From Thermomicrobiales bacterium (GTDB lineage: Bacteria; Chloroflexota; Chloroflexia; Thermomicrobiales; UBA6265), in NCBI GenBank assembly GCA_025928535.1, contig JAICJJ010000261.1, forward strand, positions 1-5,087: 5,087 nt of DNA, written 5' to 3'. The position numbers were made by a program, and so were the translations under genes. Under the pieces are notes generated by a model. The model saw only the letters and a list, made by a program, of their open reading frames with translations, was not told where the DNA came from and did no database searches. This document shows, one piece after another, positions 1 through 4,976 of this stretch (position 1 is its first letter; each line of letters opens with the position of its first letter).

Positions 1-66
1 GAGGTCTGGTTCGACCAGAACATCGACCAGGTCGCGGCCAACTGCGAAAAGCAACACCCAAGTTAG
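1..66 (+). CDS. C-terminal end of a truncated upstream gene
   Basis: The first frame is open from base 1 and reads EVWFDQNIDQVAANCEKQHPS before a TAG stop at 64-66. Third codon positions are mostly G or C (17 of 21), as in the confident genes of this window, which supports real coding sequence cut by the window edge. The tail is hydrophilic, has one cysteine and shows no motif, so I cannot assign a family. The next gene starts 60 bases downstream on the same strand, so the two could be co-transcribed. The fragment is short enough that chance openness remains possible. Confidence 0.5.
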   Translation, partial: EVWFDQNIDQVAANCEKQHPS

Positions 67-126
67 CCGAGGCATGCGCGACGAGCCGGACAGGGCGGCG
101 ATGCAGCACGACCGCGGAGGTGAACC

Positions 127-741
127 ATGAACGACCAACGACCCATCGGGCGGCGGCAGACGCTCCGCGCCCTCATCGGAACGGGCCTCGGCCTGGCCAT
201 CGCCGGCACCGGCGGGCATCGAAACCGCGGCTGGTTGACCGGGCCGCCGCCAGTGGCCGCCGCCGAGCAACAGACCGGCGTCTGCTACGCCCCGACCAAC
301 GCCATTGGCACGCGGCCGGGCGATGGACGCCTGGCCGAAACCTTCGTGGCCAGCATGAGCGGCAAACTCAGTCGCGTCCAACTCGACGTCTACAAGCCCG
401 CCAACACCACCGGCGACTACCTCGTCCACTTCCTCGCGGTCGACGCCGCCGGAACGCCGGCCAACAAGGTGCTGGCCAAAGCCAGGATTTTCGACACCGA
501 CGTGCCCGTCGGGAACTCAGTCACCGTCAATGCCCACTTCCGGCCGCACAAGACGGCCACGCTTAAGGCAGGCAAACGCTACGCGGTGGCGGTGAGCCGC
601 CCGGGACCGAACGGCATCATGGCGAACAGCGCGATCAACGGCTGCGTCAACGACCGCATGTTTCGCAGCGACACGCAGACAGATCACTTTGTCGAAATCC
701 CGGACATCGATCTGCGCGTCGCCGTCTTCGTCGGTTTCTAG
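127..741 (+). CDS. Secreted beta-sandwich protein, probable Tat substrate, function unknown
   Basis: A 204-residue protein. The start is fixed by GGAGG at 116-120, six bases before the ATG. The N-terminus carries a twin arginine (R9-R10, in IGRRQTLRAL) followed by a hydrophobic stretch at about 15-30 and an AAA-E junction near residue 46. This fits a Tat-type export signal, though the motif is not the strict consensus. The mature part (about 47-204) is rich in alternating beta-type segments. It contains the pattern ETFVASMSGKLSRVQLDV, then HFLAVDAAGTPANKVLA, then LKAGKRYAVAVSRPG (residues 71-161). This matches, from memory, the jelly-roll modules of bacterial extracellular proteins in which a 'Q-F-x-A-G-x-L' strand opens and an 'aG-x-x-YA' strand closes the fold. 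Cysteines C53 and C173 could form a disulfide. No catalytic motif is visible. The function is unknown; carbohydrate or surface binding is only a guess. Confidence 0.85.
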   Translation: MNDQRPIGRRQTLRALIGTGLGLAIAGTGGHRNRGWLTGPPPVAAAEQQTGVCYAPTNAIGTRPGDGRLAETFVASMSGKLSRVQLDVYKPANTTGDYLVHFLAVDAAGTPANKVLAKARIFDTDVPVGNSVTVNAHFRPHKTATLKAGKRYAVAVSRPGPNGIMANSAINGCVNDRMFRSDTQTDHFVEIPDIDLRVAVFVGF

Positions 742-1116
742 CGTCTGTTCTGGACGTTGCGCCTCGACGGCGACCAATCGATCGAGCATCACGCAAGCGA
801 CGGCGATGAGCTGCAGTCCCGCGACGATAGGCGGCAAGCGTTCGTCGTCGCGGGCGAGCAACCGCCACGGCACGCCCCGACGGATCGAAGCGCGGCCGGA
901 CGCCGTGCGTTGAGCGGAGAGAGCGGCGATGACGACCGCCATGGGCACGATTGCCCACTGGGTTCGGCGTCGCACGACCCGTCTCGCCATCGACACCCCA
1001 CTCCGTGCTCCGTCGATGTCGTTTCACGAAGTGCGGGCGCCACGTCGGCGGCCGGCGTCGGAATCAGGCCGGGGAAACGCGGAGGCCGACCAGCGCGTTG
1101 TCAGGAGATGGACCGC
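742..1116. other. 375-base stretch with no convincing gene
   Basis: Several frames are open here, as expected for GC-rich DNA, but their plus-strand translations are arginine- and serine-rich and lack any family pattern. On the minus strand a frame starting at ATG 990 (GGAG about ten bases upstream) encodes two hydrophobic segments. However, it has no stop before it runs antisense into the secreted-protein gene, so I do not call it. A weak hairpin (740-745 with 753-758, including a G-T pair) follows the upstream stop codon but has no T tract. The rest may be leader sequence or decayed gene sequence. Confidence 0.5.
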
Positions 1117-1227
1117 ATGTCGCCGACGATCGACTCCATCGCCCTGCCGAACGGCGTCCTGGCGCTCCTGGTCGAATTTGGAGCGCTCGCCACGGCGGAC
1201 CTGTGTCGCAAGGCGGGCGCACGGTAG
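1117..1227 (+). CDS. Small ORF, 36 residues, unknown (possible HTH remnant)
   Basis: ATG at 1117 is preceded by AGGAG at 1103-1107 with a nine-base gap, a good ribosome-binding site. An in-frame ATG at 1108 is too close to that site to be preferred. The peptide begins MSPTIDSIALPNGV and ends ADLCRKAGAR, with a TAG at 1225-1227. About 31 of its 35 codons after the start end in G or C, as in the confident genes here. Residues 12-33 (LPNGVLALLVEFGALATADL and onward) look like two amphipathic helices and loosely resemble the first helices of a winged-helix domain that stops before the recognition helix. It ends 34 bases before the next gene, so they may be co-transcribed. It could be a genuine small protein, a leader peptide, the remnant of a regulator, or chance. 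Confidence 0.4.
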   Translation: MSPTIDSIALPNGVLALLVEFGALATADLCRKAGAR

Positions 1228-1261
1228 ACGGTCGATCCGGCAACGGGGGGGAACGGAACGT

Positions 1262-1804
1262 ATGACTCGCACGCGCACGATGGTGGTCAGCCTGGCCGTT
1301 GGCCTCGCGGTTTTGTTCGCGACGATCGCGGCGCGGCCGGCCGCCGCGCAAGACGCCGTCGACTCCGAATTGACCGCGACGCCAGCCCTCGACAGCGCCA
1401 GCAATCCTCCGGACGCCGCGCCGGTCCAACCGATCGCCTTGCGGGCCCAGATTGCCGCCGGCGAATGCGGCGCCCTCGGCGCGACGATCGCCGAATTGGC
1501 GAACGTCACGCGGGACGGGGGAAACACGGGCGGGGCGGCCAGCGCGGTCAACCCGGCGACCTCCATCACGACCGTGCCGCTGACCCTGGACGCCCTGGAA
1601 GCCAGCGCCGCTTCGATCTACGTCAGCGCGAACGGCCAACCCGTCGCCTGCGGCGCGATCGGCGGGGTCCGCGCCGCCGACGACGTCCTGGTGATCACCC
1701 TGGAGCCAGAAGGCGACGCCGGCCGCTCCGGCATCGCCTTCCTGAGCGCCGATGCGACTGATCCGTCGCAGACCGACGTCTCGCTCTTTCTCAATGCCGG
1801 ATAG
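1262..1804 (+). CDS. Secreted single-domain protein with one cysteine pair, function unknown
   Basis: A 180-residue protein. The same frame is open from 929, but the upstream part is arginine-rich and not protein-like. ATG 1262 gives a textbook Sec signal peptide: MTRTRT, a hydrophobic core at 7-24, and ARPAAA-Q with cleavage expected after residue 29. A G-rich run with GGGGAACGGA lies just upstream as a modest ribosome-binding site. Residues 30-57 form an alanine/proline-rich linker. The domain (58-180) begins IALRAQIAAGECGALGATIA and continues with ASIYVSANGQPVACGAIGG and GDAGRSGIAFL, ending in a short beta strand. This layout matches, from memory, secreted Chloroflexota proteins of the 'HPAHIHxGTC…L…V / ACGdIgG / G-x-SGIA' type. 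The usual histidines in the first strand are missing here: it reads LRAQIAAGEC. C69 and C130 probably form a disulfide. No enzyme motif is seen. It may be a divergent, non-metal-binding member of that group. Confidence 0.82.
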   Translation: MTRTRTMVVSLAVGLAVLFATIAARPAAAQDAVDSELTATPALDSASNPPDAAPVQPIALRAQIAAGECGALGATIAELANVTRDGGNTGGAASAVNPATSITTVPLTLDALEASAASIYVSANGQPVACGAIGGVRAADDVLVITLEPEGDAGRSGIAFLSADATDPSQTDVSLFLNAG

Positions 1805-1822
1805 GGCCAGGGGACGGCGCGG

Positions 1823-1849
1823 CCCCGGCTTGAAACCCGACGCGGGGTT
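1823..1849. terminator. Weak hairpins between convergent genes
   Basis: The 51-base gap between two convergent stop codons holds AACCC (1834-1838) pairing with GGGTT (1845-1849) around a six-base loop. It also holds an alternative pairing of CCCCG (1823-1827) with CGGGG (1843-1847). Read on the minus strand, the first stem is followed by only a short TTTC. The position suits a bidirectional terminator, but the stems are short and there is no real T tract. Confidence 0.25.
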
Positions 1850-1855
1850 GGTTGT

Positions 1856-2959
1856 CTAGCGCGTGCCGAGGGTGAGCGTGATGTGCAAGACGTTCCCCTC
1901 GTGCCAGAGCGGCAGTTTGCCGCCCAGGCGGACGACCGTCAGATCGACCGTTTCGCCCGGTTGATGGGCGAAGAGGCGTTCGCTGAACGCATGCTGGGCA
2001 TCGACGGTCTGGCCGTTGATGGCGGTGATGATGTCGCCCGCTTCGAGCCCGGCATGGTCGGCGGGACTGCCCGGTATGACGTTCATGACATACACGCCGT
2101 AAGGGGCGGGTAATCCGTACTGCCCAGCCACGTCGGGCGTGACGTCCATTTTCGTGATGCCGATGGCGGGATAGGCGACATTGCCGGTCGTGATCAGGCT
2201 GTGGGCGATGCGCTGCACGGCATTCGACGGGATGGCGAAAAAGAGCCCTTGCACCGGCCCGACCTGCGGCGCCTTGTTGATGGCCAGGGTGTTGACGCCG
2301 ATGACCGCGCCGCTGGCGTCGAGCAGCGGCCCGCCCGAATTGCCGGGATTGATCGCCGCGTCGTGCTGGATCAGATTGGCGTAGCCGGTCATGCCCGGCT
2401 GATCGGGCACGCTGCGGCCGAGCGCGCCGACGATCCCTTCGGTGACGGTGCCGGTGAAATCGCCCAGCGGCGAGCCGAGCGCCAGCACCCATTCGCCGAC
2501 CTGCACCCGGTCGGAATCGCCGAAGTGAAGCACGGCCGGCACCGGCGGGTCGATCTGAATCACCGCCAGGTCGCTGATCGGATCGGCCCCGACGAGTTTG
2601 GCCGTCCGCGTCTCGCCGCTCTGGAGGGTGACCTGATACGTGTCGCCGCCGGCGACGACGTGAGCGTTGGTGACGATGTGGCCTTGCTGGTCGATGATGA
2701 AGCCGCTGCCGCTGTCGAGCGGTTGCGGGCCGGCGCCGGGAATGACGCCGGGGGTCGGCGTGGCGCCGGGTCCGCCCCCGCTCTGTTCGTTGAGCACGGT
2801 CACGACCGCCGGCAAGGCGGCGCGGGCGATGGCCGCGGCGTCGAGCGTGGCGACCGGCGTGGCCGCGGTGGTTTGGGCGGCGACGGAGCCGAGATGGGCG
2901 CGACCGCCAAGCAGGGCGGGGAAGAAGGCGAGCAGCAGGAGCAATCGAGCACGGGGCAT
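1856..2959 (-). CDS. HtrA/DegP-type exported serine protease with one PDZ domain
   Basis: A 367-residue S1C-family trypsin-like protease that would degrade or process misfolded envelope or extracellular proteins. The frame is open further upstream, but the ATG at 2959 is chosen because AAAGGAG lies about ten bases before it. This start also gives a clean signal peptide: MPRAR, a leucine-rich core, and SVAA-Q with cleavage near residue 28. A glycine/proline-rich linker (about 61-80) precedes the protease domain. The catalytic triad is intact: H100 in VTNAHVV, D130 in PISDLAVIQI and S208 in NPGNSGGPLL. LALGSPLGDFTGTVTEGIVG (159-178) is the usual activation-loop region. A single PDZ domain spans about 263-361, with the peptide-binding strand YGVYV (287-291) and SPADHAGLEAGDIITAINGQ. 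With one PDZ domain it resembles DegS or short HtrA proteins; the cleavable-looking signal suggests secretion, but use of the N-terminal helix as an anchor cannot be excluded. The short gap on its 3' side separates it from a convergent gene. Confidence 0.95.
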   Translation of the reverse strand: MPRARLLLLLAFFPALLGGRAHLGSVAAQTTAATPVATLDAAAIARAALPAVVTVLNEQSGGGPGATPTPGVIPGAGPQPLDSGSGFIIDQQGHIVTNAHVVAGGDTYQVTLQSGETRTAKLVGADPISDLAVIQIDPPVPAVLHFGDSDRVQVGEWVLALGSPLGDFTGTVTEGIVGALGRSVPDQPGMTGYANLIQHDAAINPGNSGGPLLDASGAVIGVNTLAINKAPQVGPVQGLFFAIPSNAVQRIAHSLITTGNVAYPAIGITKMDVTPDVAGQYGLPAPYGVYVMNVIPGSPADHAGLEAGDIITAINGQTVDAQHAFSERLFAHQPGETVDLTVVRLGGKLPLWHEGNVLHITLTLGTR

Positions 2960-3009
2960 CGCGAGAACGCTCCTTTCCAACGCCGCAGAACGGGCGGCGA
3001 CCGCGGCGG

Positions 3010-3038
3010 AGTATGGGCGGCGCCGCCGGCTGCGACAA
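3010..3038 (-). promoter_or_regulatory. Putative sigma70-type promoter for the HtrA-like protease
   Basis: On the minus strand TTGTCG (3033-3038) and CATACT (3010-3015) each match four of six consensus bases, with an ideal 17-base spacer. They sit about 50 bases upstream of the protease ATG. The spacer contains a perfect 12-base palindrome, GGCGGCGCCGCC (3016-3027), which could be a protein-binding site or simply GC bias. This placement suggests that the protease is transcribed independently of the methyltransferase upstream. Confidence 0.3.
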
Positions 3039-3187
3039 GGCGATTGCGCCCGATCCGCCAGAGCGCCCCGGACCATCGATCCTCGGCGAGGACGCGGACG
3101 GACAATCCACCTCGTTCGGCATGACGGATCGGACGCGCCGTCGTATTTCCGCCGCTCGCCTGCCCCCGATCTTCGACCCTCGCGCCG

Positions 3188-3916
3188 TCACCCCGCCACG
3201 ATCGTCCAGGTCGTCGCAGCGGCTTGCTGCAGGCGGCGGTCGAGATCGGCGGCGACGGGGGCGAGGACGTTTTCGACGCCGGAAAACTCCGGGCCGAATT
3301 CGCCCCAGCCGTCATGAATCGTCCAGCCGTGCTCGATCAGGAGCCATTCCAGTTCCCACGGCAGGATGTAGTTGACCGCCGGCGCCTCGTCCGGCATGAA
3401 GCGTTGCCACGATGCGCGATAGATCGGCGAGAGCGCGCCCGGCACGCTCGCCAGCAGACGGCCGCCGGGACGCAACACCCGCCGGAATTCCCGCAGCGCC
3501 GCCGGCACGTCGGGCGCGAACTGGAGCGAAACCCGGGCGTGGATCGCGTGGTAGACCGCCAGCGGCTCGGCGAGATGCGTGAAATCGCCGACGCGCCACT
3601 CGATCGCGGCGCCCCGGTCCTCGGCGTGCCGCGCGGCGCGGCGGATCAGTTCCGGCGAAAGATCGACCGCGGTCACCCGGGCGCCCCGTTCGGCGAAGGC
3701 GATCGCGAATTGCCCGGCGCCGCAGCCGGCGTCGAGCAGATGCGCTCCCGGCCGCAAACGGAGCGCCGCCCAGGTCCGGTCGAGATCGGCCGCGCGGTCC
3801 GCCGCCCGGGCGTTTCGCTCCGCCAGATCGTCCCAGCGCTCGGCCCGCGCCTCCCATTCGGCGCGGGAGCGGGCCAGCCATGCTTCGTGATCGCCGCCGT
3901 CGGTTTGCTTTGTCAT
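3188..3916 (-). CDS. Class I SAM-dependent methyltransferase, substrate unknown
   Basis: A 242-residue cytoplasmic protein with a Rossmann-type methyltransferase fold (Methyltransf_11/25-like). Motif I is LLDAGCGAGQF (60-70). The acidic residue that binds the SAM ribose is D85 in VTAVDLSPELI. GDFTHL (110-115) is the adenine-contact region, and RRVLRPGGRLLASVPG (145-160) is the conserved post-motif III strand. The N-terminal helix AEWEARAERWDDLAERNARA (19-38) is a common lead-in of these enzymes. The C-terminal part (about 165-215) is the variable substrate cap. The start at 3916 is preferred because the upstream in-frame extension, including ATG 3976, encodes an arginine-rich run with no family resemblance. 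GGAACGGA just upstream is a weak ribosome-binding site. An AT-rich hexamer at 3975-3980 could be a -10 element, without a good -35. The gene diverges from the ArsR-family gene across 177 bases and may share its control. Small-molecule methylation is likely, but the substrate cannot be read from sequence. Confidence 0.92.
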   Translation of the reverse strand: MTKQTDGGDHEAWLARSRAEWEARAERWDDLAERNARAADRAADLDRTWAALRLRPGAHLLDAGCGAGQFAIAFAERGARVTAVDLSPELIRRAARHAEDRGAAIEWRVGDFTHLAEPLAVYHAIHARVSLQFAPDVPAALREFRRVLRPGGRLLASVPGALSPIYRASWQRFMPDEAPAVNYILPWELEWLLIEHGWTIHDGWGEFGPEFSGVENVLAPVAADLDRRLQQAAATTWTIVAG

Positions 3917-4008
3917 TGTCCGTTCCGTGCCTGATCGGCCGCATCCGCCGGCGCGGCGTCGACGGCGCCCGCCCATTATTTCGTTCCGCCACGGATCACG
4001 CGAGGCGG

Positions 4009-4029
4009 CCGCAGGCGGCATGCCTGCGG
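4009..4029. repeat. Perfect 8-bp inverted repeat in the divergent control region
   Basis: CCGCAGGC (4009-4016) and GCCTGCGG (4022-4029) are perfect reverse complements around the five-base loop GGCAT. The repeat ends four bases before the proposed -35 element of the ArsR-family gene and lies in the 5' leader or promoter side of the divergent methyltransferase. It could be an operator, or a hairpin in the methyltransferase transcript if that transcript starts upstream of it. No T tract follows on either strand, so an intrinsic terminator is unlikely. Confidence 0.5.
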
Positions 4030-4032
4030 ACC

Positions 4033-4062
4033 TTGATCGTATGTCTCCTCGCAGTGTATAAA
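4033..4062 (+). promoter_or_regulatory. Sigma70-type promoter of the ArsR-SRPBCC unit
   Basis: TTGATC (4033-4038) and TATAAA (4057-4062) match four and five of six consensus bases, with an 18-base spacer. They sit in the most AT-rich stretch of the window (about 4055-4092), which stands out against the GC-rich surroundings. Transcription would start near 4069 and leave a leader of about 25 bases. ATAA (4058-4061) and TTAT (4072-4075) form a loose dyad over the -10 and start region, where an ArsR-type autorepressor would be expected to bind. The dyad is weak. Confidence 0.55.
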
Positions 4063-4077
4063 ATCAATTACTTATGA

Positions 4078-4088
4078 AAGGAGGTGAT
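4078..4088 (+). promoter_or_regulatory. Near-perfect Shine-Dalgarno sequence with overlapping double ATG
   Basis: AAGGAGGTGAT matches the anti-Shine-Dalgarno end of typical 16S rRNA over 11 bases, by far the strongest ribosome-binding site in the window. Two ATGs follow: 4090 (five bases after GGAGG) and 4094 (nine bases after). The first opens a five-codon frame, MDGDD, that stops at 4105-4107 inside the regulator. The second opens the ArsR-family gene and has the better spacing. Confidence 0.75.
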
Positions 4089-4093
4089 TATGG

Positions 4094-4432
4094 ATGGCGA
4101 CGATTGATCCGCTCAGCGCAGTGTTCGGCGCGCTGGCCGACCCTACCCGGCGGGCGATTCTCGCCCGGCTGGCCGAGGGAGACGCGAATGTCGCCGAACT
4201 GGCCGCGCCATTCCGGATGTCGCAGCCGGCCGTGTCGCAACACCTGAAGGTGCTGGAACGGGCCGGACTGATTTCGCGCCGCCGTCGCGGAACCGCCCGC
4301 TTCAGCCATCTCGAAGCGGAGCCCCTGCGGGAAGCGAGCGACTGGCTGGACCGTTACCGGGCGTATTGGGATCAGAGTTTCGAGCGGCTCGACGCGCTGC
4401 TGGCGACGTTGCAGGACGAGCGCGCGGAGTGA
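4094..4432 (+). CDS. ArsR-family winged-helix transcriptional repressor (cysteine-free)
   Basis: A 112-residue DNA-binding regulator expected to act as a dimer and repress its own operon. LSAVFGALADPTRRAILARL (7-26) is the characteristic opening helix. VAELAAPF (33-40) and the recognition helix SQPAVSQHLKVLERAGL (43-59) form the helix-turn-helix. ISRRRRGTARFSHLEAEPL (60-78) is the wing, followed by a C-terminal dimerisation helix with DWLDRYRAYWDQSFERLDAL. The protein has no cysteine and lacks the ELCVCDL-type metal site, so it is not a classical arsenic or cadmium sensor. It belongs with the ArsR proteins that pair with an SRPBCC gene, and that gene follows 58 bases downstream. ATG 4094 is chosen over 4090 because only it opens the family frame. 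The ligand is unknown; the downstream SRPBCC protein is a plausible source or binder of the signal, which is inference. Confidence 0.93.
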   Translation: MATIDPLSAVFGALADPTRRAILARLAEGDANVAELAAPFRMSQPAVSQHLKVLERAGLISRRRRGTARFSHLEAEPLREASDWLDRYRAYWDQSFERLDALLATLQDERAE

Positions 4433-4445
4433 ACGCGCAACCGAT

Positions 4446-4464
4446 GGATCGAAACGATCGATCC
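4446..4464 (+). repeat. Small inverted repeat between the regulator and SRPBCC genes
   Basis: GGATCG (4446-4451) and CGATCC (4459-4464) are perfect reverse complements with a seven-base loop. A competing five-base stem uses GATCG (4447-4451) and CGATC (4455-4459) around AAA. In the mRNA this hairpin would lie about 12 bases upstream of the SRPBCC ribosome-binding site (AAAGGA, about 4476-4481). It might tune stability or the ratio of the two products, but the stem is short and could be chance. Confidence 0.35.
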
Positions 4465-4490
4465 GGACGAACCAGAAAGGAATCCAGATC

Positions 4491-4976
4491 ATGGCGAAGA
4501 CGCAGATCGAAGCGCAGCCGGGCGTGCCGCAAATCGTGATCACCCGCGAATTCGACGCGCCGCGCGATCTCCTCTTCCGCGCGTTCACCGATCCGGAGTT
4601 GGTCGCGCAATGGCTCGGTCCGCGCCAGTACGAGACGATCATCGATCGGTATGAACTGCGCGACGGTGGCCGGTGGCGGTTCCTGCATCGCGGCGCCGAT
4701 GGCGCCGAAGAGGGCTTCCACGGCGTGTTCCACGGCGAACCCTCGCCCGCCGGCATCGTCCGCACGTTCGAATGGGAAGGTCTGCCGGGGCATGTCCTGA
4801 TGGAGACGGCGACCTTCGAGGATCGCGGCGGCAAGACGCTGCTGCGGACAAATTCCGTCTTCCAGTCGCTGGCTGACCGCGACGGGATGATCGAATCCGG
4901 CATGGAGCACGGCGTCGACGATTCGATGGAACGCCTCGAGGCGGTGGTCGCGCGACTGGCTGCACCAGTCGGCTGA
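4491..4976 (+). CDS. SRPBCC/AHSA1-family (START-like) protein
   Basis: A 161-residue protein of the family named after the activator of Hsp90 ATPase. It has a helix-grip fold with a large internal cavity that usually binds a small hydrophobic ligand. The start is supported by AAAGGAA about eight bases before the ATG. The diagnostic opening is IVITREFDAPRDLLFRAFTD (15-34) followed by PELVAQWLGP (35-44). DGGRWRFLHRG (58-68) and GFHGVFHGEPSPAGIVRTFE (75-94) are the central strands. The C-terminal helix is GMEHGVDDSMERLEAVVARL (137-156), carrying the family's 'GM-x-x-G-x-x-x-S-x-x-RL' pattern. Length is normal for the family, and no signal peptide is present, so it should be cytoplasmic. It is co-transcribed with the ArsR-family gene, a very common arrangement. 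The ligand and reaction are unknown; bacterial members are mostly uncharacterised and a role in Hsp90 activation should not be assumed. Confidence 0.93.
   Translation: MAKTQIEAQPGVPQIVITREFDAPRDLLFRAFTDPELVAQWLGPRQYETIIDRYELRDGGRWRFLHRGADGAEEGFHGVFHGEPSPAGIVRTFEWEGLPGHVLMETATFEDRGGKTLLRTNSVFQSLADRDGMIESGMEHGVDDSMERLEAVVARLAAPVG
4953..4971 (+). terminator. Hairpin overlapping the end of the SRPBCC gene
   Basis: CGACTGG (4953-4959) and CCAGTCG (4965-4971) form a perfect seven-base stem with loop CTGCA, ending three bases before the TGA stop. There is no T tract after it. It may protect the mRNA 3' end or be part of a Rho-type termination region; coincidence within coding sequence is also possible. 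Confidence 0.25.

Noticed and set aside
929..1261. N-terminal extension of the secreted protein to ATG 929
   Set aside because: The extension is arginine-rich and would bury a clear Sec signal peptide that begins at 1262.
2960..3076. Longer start for the protease
   Set aside because: The extra 39 residues are arginine/alanine-rich and precede a signal peptide, while the ATG at 2959 has AAAGGAG at suitable spacing.
2201..3124. 307-codon plus-strand open frame opposite the protease
   Set aside because: It is antisense to a confident gene and low in complexity; its openness follows from GC-rich codon bias.
1791..3191. 466-codon open frame on the minus strand
   Set aside because: It overlaps the HtrA-like protease in another frame, is dominated by Arg, Pro and Gly, and has no motif, whereas the protease frame has an intact catalytic triad and PDZ domain.
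3917..4021. Longer start for the methyltransferase, including ATG 3976
   Set aside because: The added residues are an Arg/Gly run unlike methyltransferase N-termini and would consume much of the divergent promoter region.
4094..4976. Arsenic or heavy-metal resistance operon
   Set aside because: The ArsR-family protein has no cysteines and the partner is an SRPBCC protein; no arsenate reductase or efflux gene is present.
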